Shown: positions 19,701 to 29,170 of the stretch, piece by piece | Numbering within the stretch: position 1 is the stretch's first letter | Layout: every line of letters starts with the position of its first letter | Origin: a bacterium | GTDB lineage: Bacteria > Campylobacterota > Campylobacteria > Campylobacterales > Sulfurimonadaceae | Direction: 5' to 3' | Assembly (NCBI GenBank): GCA_018825665.1 | Contig: JAHJEG010000033.1 | Span: 1-64,000 of the forward strand | DNA: 64,000 nt | The notes under the pieces: generated by a model | What the model was told of the DNA's origin: nothing | The model's database searches: none | The model's input: only the letters and a program-made list of their open reading frames with translations | Made by a program: the position numbers and the translations under genes

Positions 19701-21138
19701 ATTTATCTATACTATGCTGTGGAAATTTAGATAGATACACTTCCTCTTTTTTTTCATAAATCTTATACTTGTTATCAATTGTCAAAAAGTAATTTGTACA
19801 GCTTGCAGTAGACTCAGATGGACCTAAAAAAAGTAAACCGTCTTTATTTAAAGAAAAATGAAATAAAGAAAAAACCTCATTTTGTACAGAATGTATAAGA
19901 TAAATCAGTACATTTCTGCAACTAATTAAATTCATATTGATAAAAGGAGGATTGTGTAAAAAATTATGATGTGCGAATACCATTTGTTCTCGCAAGGATT
20001 TAATTACTTCGTAACCATAAGGTGTCGGAGTAAAATATTTTTGCAACCATTCAGGTTTTACATTTTGGAGATTTTCTTTTGAATATTCTCCTTTTCTAGC
20101 CTTTTCCAAGGCAATATCATCTATATCTGTAGCAAAAATTTTTATATTTATTTTTTTATCAAGTTCTTGGCTTATTTCGTTCACAAGAATTGCTAAACTG
20201 TACGCTTCTTCTCCGCTCGAACAAGCAACACACCATATACGAAACTCACTAAATTCCTTTTGGATTTTAAGATTGATTCTCAATTTGGCTTGAAGCGCCT
20301 CAAAAGCTTCCTCTCCACGAAAAAACTCGGTCACACCAATTAAAACCTCACGGTTTAATATCTCAATCTCTTTCTTATTTTTTTTTATATATCCTGCATA
20401 TGCTTCTAAATTTTCCAGATTCAAAAACTCTATTCTCTTTTGTATACGCCTGAGTACTGTTTCATCCTTGTATTTGAAAAGATCAAGTTGCTTTTCTGTA
20501 CGAAGGAGCTTTCGGATCTCATCAAAAGGGATATCTTCAGTGTAGTACGTTCCTTCGTTTACGGCATGTGCAAATTTTATAAGCATTTGCGCAATATCTT
20601 TGACGCGCAGTATATAATCCACAACTTTCGCTTCAATTGCACTCTGTGGCATATGGGCAAACATTGCTTCTTGTGGATGCTGTACCACTGTAATCCCATT
20701 GTTGTTTTTTACGGCTTGCATTCCGGATGTACCGTCACTTCCGGAACCCGAGAGTAAAACAGCAACTATCTTTGAGTTTTTTATCGTGCATAATGTCTTG
20801 AATAATATATCAATATTTGGAAAAGGAAAAGGGGTATCTGTAACAACTTCTCTAACAGAAGGTTTGTTGTTTTGAATATATATTTCCAATTCTGAAGGAA
20901 GGATATAAAGTATGTCAGGCTTAAAGAGCGTTCCACACTCTATACTTTGAACTTCTATACTACTTTTTCTGCCAAGCAAGCCCGCTAACATGCTATTTTC
21001 ACCTTTTGCACAATGCTGCGCCAAAAAATAAAAAAAACCCGATTTTGGAGGTAAGCTTGCCACAAGTTCAGATAAGGCTTCAAAACCGCCTGCACTCGAA
21101 CCTATTGCGACATAAATAGAAGAGGCTTTCTTTTTCAT
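16780..21138 (-). CDS. CheB-CheR-multi-PAS-histidine kinase fusion
   Basis: AIGSSAGGFEAL...LLSGSGSDGTSGMQ (CheB), ACSSGEEAYSLAI...NLISCRNVLIYL (CheR), PAS repeats, GMIAHQWRQPL and GTGLGIYMSM kinase boxes. Confidence 0.92.
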   Translation of the reverse strand: MKKKASSIYVAIGSSAGGFEALSELVASLPPKSGFFYFLAQHCAKGENSMLAGLLGRKSSIEVQSIECGTLFKPDILYILPSELEIYIQNNKPSVREVVTDTPFPFPNIDILFKTLCTIKNSKIVAVLLSGSGSDGTSGMQAVKNNNGITVVQHPQEAMFAHMPQSAIEAKVVDYILRVKDIAQMLIKFAHAVNEGTYYTEDIPFDEIRKLLRTEKQLDLFKYKDETVLRRIQKRIEFLNLENLEAYAGYIKKNKKEIEILNREVLIGVTEFFRGEEAFEALQAKLRINLKIQKEFSEFRIWCVACSSGEEAYSLAILVNEISQELDKKINIKIFATDIDDIALEKARKGEYSKENLQNVKPEWLQKYFTPTPYGYEVIKSLREQMVFAHHNFLHNPPFINMNLISCRNVLIYLIHSVQNEVFSLFHFSLNKDGLLFLGPSESTASCTNYFLTIDNKYKIYEKKEEVYLSKFPQHSIDKYQKKLSPSRGERMKTVNVEKIEESLKNTMFEYYKNACLIIDRDYTIVYKKGNIPYLNYSDGIVSLNLFMNLDKRLHYDIRMLLNHVFVSKKLERTKFIQLESKKEEVLLRIVAQPFEFESTTSMILMSFEEISSDDIQFTGSSLASMNENKIIHTLSVQLNESRDEIQSMFDELLFSKQNMSMINSELQESNEKLQSTVEELETSNEELQSSNEELHASLSSNRELQNKLSLLLESSIEGILGLDIFSRHIFVNKKAAKMLGYSAEYLLGKTSHAIWHHTKEDGSYYPEEECPINEVIKTGKESRGEDYFWNKEGRGFHVEYVRSPIMEDGQITGVVMFFHDISEKKELEKKVENEHQLLTSYLEVSGLLIMVLDTKSTIVSINNTGSKLLGLSKEKLIGLNWFDNFIDKKLLKETRKVFVSLLKKKETAHYINEIIDAKGNKHLISWNNVRQTDSAGNVIGIIATGNDITKEKALSEKLNESHIKYETTFKAAQIGIAHVSADGSWLEVNEYFCRLVGYTKAELLKLTFQDITHPDDLSKDLNYVKQLIAGEKDTYSMEKRYIKKNGNIIWIHLSVVLIRDSNHNPLYFISIIQDISQIKLLMLELESKKNEFENIIRFAPNPIMLHSEDGTVLMVNESWEELSGYSIKDIPTIEAWHKQTSLAEKSLDVDKLFENGTRVDEGNISVTTKDGRELIWIFSYAPLGNIYSGMRIIVSSAMDITDMHKKEELMLAQSRQAAMGDMIGMIAHQWRQPLAVIGMVANNLKAQLELEEEITPEDIIKLTDVLMEQTQYLSHTIDDFRTFFKPEKTREIISLCKIYEKLESMIHKIMENNQVEIHFINSCDIELYTFPNELIQVLINLFNNAKDAMKEKKVKNAKIDVITRVTSEILTIDVIDNAGGIDKSVITKLGEPYVTTKSQNGTGLGIYMSMIILQKHFSGNLKWKNIKDGSCFTIEIPLENTNIEEETAWVH

Positions 21139-21276
21139 AAAATGTACCGACCTTTGTTCATATAAACATATTTATACTCCATTTATAACACAATCTGTAT
21201 TAATTTATTGATAAAATCTATGTTATTTTAAGCTTGCATATACTAAAAAAGAGTTTTTTACTCTACTCACTGCACA

Positions 21277-22269
21277 TTAGGAAAACTGTTTTGCGATTCT
21301 TATCTCAAAACCTTTTCTCTCACCCTTGAGCAGTTCCACACATCCGCCGTGGGCCTCTGCGATTTGTCTGCTTAGAACCAGTCCCAGACCGTTGCCCTTT
21401 TCTTTGGTGCTTTTAAATGCTTCAAAAAGCTCTTTTTTGTTTTCTATTGCGATTCCGCTGTCATAGATGTAAAACCTGTGAAAACTGGCATCATTCTCAT
21501 ACACGATCTCAACACTTCCCTCTTCGTTCTCATCAAGCTCAATGGCATCGATAGCATTGATAATGAAGTTTGAGAAAAGCATCTCCAAAAGGTCTTTGTC
21601 CGCATTTAATATAAACTTTTGCTCAGGGAAGATAAAACGGATCTCTTTTGAGTATGCATAATAGCCTATTGCCATATCTATAGACTCTTTTAGCTCACTC
21701 CACATAAAGGGAGCGATATTTGCCTCAACACCCTTGGAAAACATCAAAGTGGCTTTGATAATCCTGTCGATGCGATACACGGATTTTTGGATCTCTTCAA
21801 CGATGGGGATGTTTTCCGGGATAACCCTCTTTTTTAAAGCCGAACTTAAAAGAGAAATGGAACCGATGGGATTGCGTATCTCATGTGAGAGATGTGCCGC
21901 CATCTGCCCCATGGTAGCGAGGTTCTCTTTTCTTTTTTGTTCCGTTATATCGGTTGCGCTGAGCATGAACTTGTCTTGGTAGGAGGAGCTTTTGATGAGA
22001 TAGGAGCGTTTTTTGAAACTCACTTCATAATCATCATTTTTGGATTCCAGGAGCTCAAGCAGTTTTCCAAGAGATTTGGCCTGGGAATTTTGTAAAAAAA
22101 CCTCCCCCTCCTCATCCAGGATCCAGATAGCATTTGGCAAGAATTCGACCACTTTTTCCACAGTATCCTGCAGATGGGTGTAAGACTCTTTTAGGTCCGT
22201 AAATTCCCGCTCGACCTTATAGGTCTGCTCTATTAAAAGATTTAATTCCTGGGGCGTGATACCGGACAT
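21277..22269 (-). CDS. PAS/NtrB-type sensor histidine kinase, possibly FlgS-like
   Basis: MGQMAAHLSHEIRNPIGSISLLSSAL; GNGLGLVLSRQIAEAHGG; resembles Campylobacterota FlgS. Confidence 0.75.
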   Translation of the reverse strand: MSGITPQELNLLIEQTYKVEREFTDLKESYTHLQDTVEKVVEFLPNAIWILDEEGEVFLQNSQAKSLGKLLELLESKNDDYEVSFKKRSYLIKSSSYQDKFMLSATDITEQKRKENLATMGQMAAHLSHEIRNPIGSISLLSSALKKRVIPENIPIVEEIQKSVYRIDRIIKATLMFSKGVEANIAPFMWSELKESIDMAIGYYAYSKEIRFIFPEQKFILNADKDLLEMLFSNFIINAIDAIELDENEEGSVEIVYENDASFHRFYIYDSGIAIENKKELFEAFKSTKEKGNGLGLVLSRQIAEAHGGCVELLKGERKGFEIRIAKQFS

Positions 22270-23528
22270 CAGTCGCTAAATCCCACTAATATCTTATACA
22301 AAGAATGGGCATCATCGCTTCCGCAAAGCTCCCTTATCGAATGCATTGCAAAAGTAGGAAGACCTACATCCAAAGTCTCGATTCCTAGTCTTGTGGCAGT
22401 GATGGGTCCTATCGTAGAGCCGCATCCCATATCGCTTCGTGTCACAAACTTCTGAATCGGTTCATTAAGTGAAGAGGCAACATTCATAAACCTTGACATT
22501 GTCTTGGAGTTTGAGGCATAACGCTGATTGGAGTTTACCTTTATGACCACGCCTGCATTGATATGGGGGGCATGGTTTTCATCATGTTTCGCCGGATAGT
22601 TTGGATGTATGGCATGTGCATTATCCGCAGAGATCATCACTGAGGAGCGTACCATCTGTATATATTCCTCATAGTCGCCAAACATCCTTCTGAGCGTGTT
22701 TTCCAAGAAGGAGCCGGCAGCTCCGGAAGTCGAAGCACTCCCCACCTCTTCATGGTCGCTCGCGATAAAGAGCATAGGCTTGTTTGCATCTATACTGCAA
22801 ATGCTCAGCATCCCTACATAACAGCTCAGAAGATTGTCCAGCCTTGCACTCGCTATGAAGTCATTGTCTATTCCGACATAAGAAGCATTTTGAGTATCAT
22901 AAAGGCTCAGCTCATTGGCGTAAAGTTCTACAACCTCGTCAATTCCACATGCCAGAAGCTGGTCTTTTATAAAATGCTCAAAACTAAAGCTGTTTCCACA
23001 TGCCAGAATCGGAGAGATATCCGTCTGGGCGTTGATGGTCTTGGCTGTGTGTACATCTCTGTCCAAATGTATCGCAAGAGAAGGGATAATCGCAATAGCT
23101 TTTTTGACATCTATAAGAGCATCCCGGATTCGGTTGTTCGTATCAAGATAGCTCACCCGTCCTGCCAAAGACAAATCTCTGTCAAACCATGGATTCAACA
23201 GTATCCCACCATAAGGCTCAACCGCGAACTTCACAACCCCGTCATTTTTAATAATCGGATTTGGTTTGAGTTTGAGATTTGGAGAGTCCGTATGTGTTCC
23301 CACCATAGTATAGTTTCTGCTCTTTGGATAGGTAAAAGCGATAACAGAAGAGTCGTTTCTGCTCACAAAATACTTTTCGCCCTCCTGCAGATTCCACTTC
23401 TGATCCTCAAAAAGCTCTATAAAACCTGCATTCTCAAACATTCCCGACATATTTTTCGTAGCATGAAAAGGGGTTGGCGAGGCATCCAAAAAACCGAGTA
23501 AGCCTTCATTAAAATCTTGTTTGTTCAT
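22269..23528 (-). CDS. apeB: M18 family aminopeptidase
   Basis: MVGTHTDSPNLKLKPNP; ASDHEEVGSASTSGAAGSFLE; ISADNAHAIHPNYPAKHDENH; SDMGCGSTIGPI. Confidence 0.92.
   Translation of the reverse strand: MNKQDFNEGLLGFLDASPTPFHATKNMSGMFENAGFIELFEDQKWNLQEGEKYFVSRNDSSVIAFTYPKSRNYTMVGTHTDSPNLKLKPNPIIKNDGVVKFAVEPYGGILLNPWFDRDLSLAGRVSYLDTNNRIRDALIDVKKAIAIIPSLAIHLDRDVHTAKTINAQTDISPILACGNSFSFEHFIKDQLLACGIDEVVELYANELSLYDTQNASYVGIDNDFIASARLDNLLSCYVGMLSICSIDANKPMLFIASDHEEVGSASTSGAAGSFLENTLRRMFGDYEEYIQMVRSSVMISADNAHAIHPNYPAKHDENHAPHINAGVVIKVNSNQRYASNSKTMSRFMNVASSLNEPIQKFVTRSDMGCGSTIGPITATRLGIETLDVGLPTFAMHSIRELCGSDDAHSLYKILVGFSD
22944..22953 (-). repeat. Dispersed motif GGCATGTGGA (extended CTTCTGGCATGTGGAATT)
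   Basis: Exact 10-mer in apeB. Confidence 0.9.
22995..23004 (-). repeat. Dispersed motif GGCATGTGGA (extended TTCTGGCATGTGGAAA)
   Basis: Second exact 10-mer in apeB, 51 bp from the first, same orientation. Confidence 0.9.
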
Positions 23529-23533
23529 CTTTT

Positions 23534-26500
23534 TTATCCTTCTATAATATCCACGTGTTCATTATTTTCCAGTGCCAAAATTATTTTTCCGTCTACTCTG
23601 ATAGCTGAGTCTATAACAACATTATGCAGTTTTGAGATTACGGTTATCTTAAGGGGTCTGTTTCCCGGATTTTGTCGCACAAGCATATACAGGTCCTCAA
23701 GGACTTTCATGTTCGTATCAAGCCTTACAGCCAGATTCAGCGGTTCCTGCGGCTTTTCACGCACTTCTGTTTTTGTTTTTTTCGTCTCTTTTTTTGCTTC
23801 TTTGAGCGTCATAATCTTTGTTACGCCGATTCTTGTAAACATCTCCGTATGCGTAATCTTGGCTTTAAAGGCGACCGGCTCGTTCAAATCCATCTCACTC
23901 AGCTGTTCGAGCTTGTCTGAAAAGAGCATAATCTCTATATTTCCGTGAAAGTCCATAAGAGAAACGATTCCAAAAGCGTTCCCTTTTTTGGATACTTTTT
24001 TTTGTATCTCTTCAACCTTGCCTATAAAGATGGCGCTGGAACCGTCTTTTATATTTTCAAGCTCGGAAGAGAGCGTATATGTCAACTCATCCAGTGCGTC
24101 TCTGTATTCGTCCAGAGGGTGCCCCGATACATAAAAGCCCAGGGTTTCTTTTTCAAACTCCAAAATCTCTTTGAGCGTATATTCATCCGAATTTGTCAGT
24201 TTAAGTTCTACCGTAGTTATCTCGGCATCGTCTCCAAACAAAGAACCCATCGCATTTTTCTTTGCCACCGAAGCATCTTTTGCCGTATCGACGATAAGCT
24301 CCAACTGATCCAGAAGTGCTTTTCTCGAAAAGCCGTATCTGTCAAATCCGCCCGATTTTATAACCGATTCTATAAATCTTTTATTGACCTTTGAGGGATC
24401 GATTCTGTTTACAAAATCCTGTATGGAAGTAAAATTGCCGCCCTCTTTTCTTGTTTCAAGGATAGATAAGACAGCGGATTTTCCCACACCCTTAATCGCA
24501 CCAAGACCAAAGAGGATAATCTCCTGCTCATCTTTGGTGATGGCGGAAAATTCCAATTGAGAATCACAAACGTCAGGCGGCGAGAGTTCTATACCCATTC
24601 GCTTCACCTCATCGATGTAACGCACAACCTTGTCCGTGTTGTCCTTGTCCGAGGTAAGAAGAGCCGCCATAAACTCGTTGGGGTAGTAGGTCTTGAGCCA
24701 TGCTGTTTGAAAGGTGACCATCGCATAAGCCGCGGAGTGTGATTTGTTAAATCCGTATCCCGCAAATTTTTCTATCAGGTCAAAAAGCTTTGAGGCTTCA
24801 TTATAGTCAAAGCCCTGCTTTTGGGCACCCTCTGAAAACTCGGCATTGTACACATTCATATCTTTTTTCTTACCCATGGCACGACGGATAATATCTGAAT
24901 ACCCAAGGCTGAATCCGCCGATAGTCTGGACTATCTGCATAACCTGTTCCTGGTACACGATGACCCCGTAGGTGTTTCCAAGGATAGCTTCCATAGGTTC
25001 AAAGGTATATTCTATAGCCTCACGCCCGTGTTTACGCTCGATAAAACTATCAAGCATCCCGGACTCCATAGGTCCCGGACGGTACAGTGCCAAGACCGCA
25101 ATCAAATCCTCAAAATTATCGGGTTTCAGACGTTTGTTCAAATCCTGCATTCCCGAGGACTCTATCTGGAACATCCCGACAGTTTCACCGGTTCTTATGA
25201 CCTCGTACACTTTTTTGTCATTCTCGTCTATCTTGTGCCAGTCTATATCTTTTTTATATCTTCTTTTGATAAGCTTGATCGCATTATCGATAACATCCAG
25301 AGTCTTCAGACCGAGGAAGTCAAATTTGATCAAATCGACATCTTCTAGATAGTTAAGCGAATACTGCGTTACAAATGTCGTCTCACCCGATGGCTTGTAG
25401 ATAGGTGTCTTATACCAGAGCTCTTCATTGGAGATAACGACACCTGCTGCATGCATGCCGGAATTGCGCTTGAGCCCTTCGAGCTTTTTGGCAAATTCCC
25501 AAACTCTTGCGGCACTTGGGTCTGTTTCTATAAGTTCTCTGAGTTTAGGCTCTTTTTGAAAAGCCCCGTCAATAAACTCCCCTTTTTTCTCTTTTCCGTT
25601 GAGAGTGATACCAAGCTCGTCGGGAACCAGTTTTGCCATCTTGTCCGCCTGACTCAAAGGCATATCCAAAACCCTTGCTACGTCACGGATAACCCCCTTT
25701 GCAAGGAGCGAACCGAAGGTGATGATCTGCGCCACCTGATTACGTCCGTATTTCTCGACAACATAGTCTATAATCTCTCCGCGGCGCGCCTGCATAAAGT
25801 CCATATCGATATCGGGCATGGAGACACGCTCAGGATTGAGAAACCTCTCAAAAAGCAGATCATACTTCATAGGGTCGATATCCGTAATATCAAGCGAATA
25901 CGCGACAAGACTCCCCGCGGCAGAACCGCGTCCGGGTCCTACGGCGATGCCCATCTCTTTTGCAACCTTCACGAAATCCCAGACTATAAGCATATAGCCT
26001 GGAAACTTCATGTCGTTTATGATTTTCATCTCAAAATCAAGTCTCTCTTTGTATTCCTGATGCTTGGCATGTGGAACATGCACCAATCTGTTTTGCAAAC
26101 CTTTTTTACAGCAAAAGATAAAATATTCCGCATCGTTTTTGTCTGCCCCGCTCTTCCATGCTTTTTTGTCATCTTTTGAAGCATCTTCGGGCAAAGGCGC
26201 GTCATCTTCATAGTTGATATCCAGTCCCTCTTTTTTTGCATATTCGGGAGTAAACTTAAAATTCGGAGGAGTCGGATCGCCCAGTTTTAGTTTGAGATTA
26301 CATTTATCCACAATCTCCTGAGTGTGGGCAAGCGCTTCTGGGATATCTGCAAAAAGTCTGGCCATCTGCTGTGGGCTTTTGAGATAAAACTCATGTACGG
26401 AATGGCGCATACGGTTTGGGTCATCATAGAGCTTATTCATCCCGATACACATAAAAGCCTCATGATACTGGGCATCACCCGGATATGTATAATGGGTGTC

Positions 26501-27142
26501 ATTCGTAGCCACCACTTTTATCCCCGTCTCTTTGGATATCTTGAGAACCTGATCATCTATAAAAAGCTGGTCACCGATACCGTGACGCATAAGTTCAAGA
26601 TAAAAATCATCTCCGAAGATATCCTGATACTCCCGTGCGACTTCCAAAGCACCGTCATAACCAAGAGCGCCGTTTTTTACATTTCTCTCATTTGAGAGGT
26701 TTAAATGCCAGTTCACTTCGCCCTGAAGACAGGCGGAGGTGCAGATAAGACCTTCGCTGTGCTCGCGGAGTTCCTGTTTGTTAATGCGGGGAAAATAGTA
26801 AAATCCGTCTATAAATGCCTTGGATGAGAGATACATAAGATTCTCATACCCTTTTTGGTCTTTGGCATAGAGACAGATATGAAACCTCTGTTTTGTGCTT
26901 TTGTCATCCAGGGTGTCTCCGTTGTGTATATAACCTTCCATCCCGATGATGGGCTTGATTCCTGCATCCGTCATCTGCTGGTAAAAGTCAATCGCGCCAA
27001 ACATGTTTCCATGGTCGGTCATGGCTACGGACGTCATTCCAAGCTCTTTGACTCTGCTTACGAGATTTGTGATTTTGTTGGCACCGTCGAGCAGTGAATA
27101 TTCTGTGTGCAAATGGAGATGTGTAAAGGGTTGAACGCTCAT
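23534..27142 (-). CDS. dnaE: DNA polymerase III alpha subunit
   Basis: FTHLHLHTEYSLLDGA PHP domain; GPGRGSAAGSLVAYSL; MPDIDMDF; GYGFNKSHSAAYA. Confidence 0.97.
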   Translation of the reverse strand: MSVQPFTHLHLHTEYSLLDGANKITNLVSRVKELGMTSVAMTDHGNMFGAIDFYQQMTDAGIKPIIGMEGYIHNGDTLDDKSTKQRFHICLYAKDQKGYENLMYLSSKAFIDGFYYFPRINKQELREHSEGLICTSACLQGEVNWHLNLSNERNVKNGALGYDGALEVAREYQDIFGDDFYLELMRHGIGDQLFIDDQVLKISKETGIKVVATNDTHYTYPGDAQYHEAFMCIGMNKLYDDPNRMRHSVHEFYLKSPQQMARLFADIPEALAHTQEIVDKCNLKLKLGDPTPPNFKFTPEYAKKEGLDINYEDDAPLPEDASKDDKKAWKSGADKNDAEYFIFCCKKGLQNRLVHVPHAKHQEYKERLDFEMKIINDMKFPGYMLIVWDFVKVAKEMGIAVGPGRGSAAGSLVAYSLDITDIDPMKYDLLFERFLNPERVSMPDIDMDFMQARRGEIIDYVVEKYGRNQVAQIITFGSLLAKGVIRDVARVLDMPLSQADKMAKLVPDELGITLNGKEKKGEFIDGAFQKEPKLRELIETDPSAARVWEFAKKLEGLKRNSGMHAAGVVISNEELWYKTPIYKPSGETTFVTQYSLNYLEDVDLIKFDFLGLKTLDVIDNAIKLIKRRYKKDIDWHKIDENDKKVYEVIRTGETVGMFQIESSGMQDLNKRLKPDNFEDLIAVLALYRPGPMESGMLDSFIERKHGREAIEYTFEPMEAILGNTYGVIVYQEQVMQIVQTIGGFSLGYSDIIRRAMGKKKDMNVYNAEFSEGAQKQGFDYNEASKLFDLIEKFAGYGFNKSHSAAYAMVTFQTAWLKTYYPNEFMAALLTSDKDNTDKVVRYIDEVKRMGIELSPPDVCDSQLEFSAITKDEQEIILFGLGAIKGVGKSAVLSILETRKEGGNFTSIQDFVNRIDPSKVNKRFIESVIKSGGFDRYGFSRKALLDQLELIVDTAKDASVAKKNAMGSLFGDDAEITTVELKLTNSDEYTLKEILEFEKETLGFYVSGHPLDEYRDALDELTYTLSSELENIKDGSSAIFIGKVEEIQKKVSKKGNAFGIVSLMDFHGNIEIMLFSDKLEQLSEMDLNEPVAFKAKITHTEMFTRIGVTKIMTLKEAKKETKKTKTEVREKPQEPLNLAVRLDTNMKVLEDLYMLVRQNPGNRPLKITVISKLHNVVIDSAIRVDGKIILALENNEHVDIIEG
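26066..26075 (+). repeat. Dispersed motif GGCATGTGGA
   Basis: Exact 10-mer in dnaE (PHA register). Confidence 0.9.
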
Positions 27143-27253
27143 AATATATTGCCTGTATTCTATAAAATTGTATATTTTTGAATTAATTTTTGATTATAGT
27201 AAAATTGACTTAATATCTAGTTTATGAAAAAACTTAAACATCAAGCCTATGGA

Positions 27254-29110
27254 TTAGCTTAACGATACCACACGGTTTCTTCCGTTTTCTTTGGCGGAAT
27301 AAAGATTTTCATCGCATCGTTTTGCTATGGAGTCGACGGTATCCTCATGACGGTACTGCGTCACGCCAAAACTGCAGGTGACATGTTTTACATGTGAAAA
27401 TGTGTTCTCATCGATAACCTTACGAATTTTTTCTGCAAAATCCTCGCAGTGGAATATCTCGGTACGGGAGATAATCATAAACTCTTCCCCGCCCCATCTT
27501 GCAAAAATATCGACAGAACGCGTGTGTTCTGCGACAAGTTTTGTAAGCTCTTTGAGTATGATATCTCCCACATCGTGTCCATAGGTATCGTTGATGGATT
27601 TAAAATGGTCTATATCAAACATAATCAGAGAAAATATCGCACCGTAACGGGAAGCATTTTCTATCTCCTTGTTGAGGAAAAAATTAAAACGGTTACGGTT
27701 GTATATATTGGTAAGAGTATCGTAGTTGGCACGGTTTTCAAGTTTTTCAAACTCATTCAACTCTTTTGTGATATCCCTGAAGATTATAAAAGAGTTTTCA
27801 CTGTTTCTAAAAGGCTTCTTGCTTATCTCAAAGATTCTGATTTCATTCGTGCGAAAATCACTCATCTTGACCAAATGCCTTATATCTGGATATTTTTCTA
27901 TATATTCCGTCCATGTGAGGCTTCCCATCTCTTTTTGAAGATAGCCGTCCTCTTTTAGGAAAAAATCACATATACAGGCGTGTTCCCTGTGAAAATCCTT
28001 TAGTCTCTTATAGCCGAAAAATTTCAGCAGGGCATCGTTGGCATCTTTGATGTTGATTCCATCGGACACGATAAGAATCTCTTTTTGCATATTTATCAGT
28101 TCTCTTGCATACGCCCTGTTCATAATCTGCTTGACTATAAACAGATAAATAAAAAAACCCAAAAGCAGGGCAAGCACGATTTCTGTGAGAAGCGTCTTCA
28201 GATAGCCGCTTTTTGGAGTCTCAGTGATGTCTGTAAACATATAAGCAATATGTTTTCCCTGAATGTCATACATCTTTGTGACTGCAAGGGCAAAGCTGTG
28301 CGCATTGTAGTTGTACTCTATAACCCAAGGGGTATCAACTCTAAGAGCCTCTCTAAGCTCTTTGAGCCTGATAATATACTTCAAACGATTCTGGTCAATA
28401 CTGTCATGATATGCACTCTTTTTAAAATAATAGGATTCCCCTGCTATTTGTATATCATCATAGCGATTGTGCACGATATTCGGTTCTACTTTGGCATCTA
28501 TCTCTTTTGCCTTGAATAAAAAGACATACTGCCTGCCGTACAACTTCTTCATCTCACGAATCAAAGCATCGGAACTCACGCTGTATTCATACGCTCCCAC
28601 AAAATTCCCGTCATAGAATAACGGATACTGAAATCTGAAGGATTCTTTGTTTGTCCCTATTTCCAGACCTTTGCTGTAAGACAAATCGTCTACGATCTTT
28701 TTTATAGAAAAACGCATTTGATAGACAGGATCATCGTACATGCTCAAATTATGAAATCTCAGAAGCGAATACCCCTCTTTGTCAAATACATGCACCCCTT
28801 CCAACAGATCAAGGCTTTGGGTATTATAAAAATTCATCAGATACGCTATCATCTCTTTGCGCACCTCTTCTCTTGATTCTTTGTTCTTTTCATTCAATAG
28901 ACTCAAAAATTTTGAAAGTTCATCCGCATGATGGCTGTAATTATCCTCGTTGGCAAGTTCAAACACATTCATAGCACTGTTAAAAGAGCTTTTCACAGAA
29001 GCCAGCACACTCTTATGAAAATGCTCCATTTTTTGTACATACTGGTCATAGAAGAAAAAACCGGCAAACACCCCGTATAGAATAAAAGCTATAAAATAAT
29101 AACGCATCAA
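27254..29110 (-). CDS. Membrane sensor diguanylate cyclase (periplasmic sensor + PAS-like + GGDEF)
   Basis: Two TM segments bounding a periplasmic region; FARWGGEEFMIIS. Confidence 0.85.
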   Translation of the reverse strand: MMRYYFIAFILYGVFAGFFFYDQYVQKMEHFHKSVLASVKSSFNSAMNVFELANEDNYSHHADELSKFLSLLNEKNKESREEVRKEMIAYLMNFYNTQSLDLLEGVHVFDKEGYSLLRFHNLSMYDDPVYQMRFSIKKIVDDLSYSKGLEIGTNKESFRFQYPLFYDGNFVGAYEYSVSSDALIREMKKLYGRQYVFLFKAKEIDAKVEPNIVHNRYDDIQIAGESYYFKKSAYHDSIDQNRLKYIIRLKELREALRVDTPWVIEYNYNAHSFALAVTKMYDIQGKHIAYMFTDITETPKSGYLKTLLTEIVLALLLGFFIYLFIVKQIMNRAYARELINMQKEILIVSDGINIKDANDALLKFFGYKRLKDFHREHACICDFFLKEDGYLQKEMGSLTWTEYIEKYPDIRHLVKMSDFRTNEIRIFEISKKPFRNSENSFIIFRDITKELNEFEKLENRANYDTLTNIYNRNRFNFFLNKEIENASRYGAIFSLIMFDIDHFKSINDTYGHDVGDIILKELTKLVAEHTRSVDIFARWGGEEFMIISRTEIFHCEDFAEKIRKVIDENTFSHVKHVTCSFGVTQYRHEDTVDSIAKRCDENLYSAKENGRNRVVSLS

Positions 29111-29170
29111 GGAACCTCCGCCATTTTTACATTTATTTTACTTTAACATAAAACTGTTTATGATGTCTAC

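Noticed and set aside
21249-21265. Possible terminator AGAGT-TTTTT-ACTCT
   Set aside because: Only a 5-bp AT-rich stem; too weak to call.
22752-23501. 249-aa + strand ORF
   Set aside because: Antisense to the strongly supported apeB gene; no recognisable motifs.
25450-25463. Partial motif match GCATGCATGCCGGAA
   Set aside because: Only the CATGCCGGAA half matches; the TCCA part is missing.
25451-26179. 242-aa + strand ORF
   Set aside because: Antisense to dnaE; no recognisable motifs.
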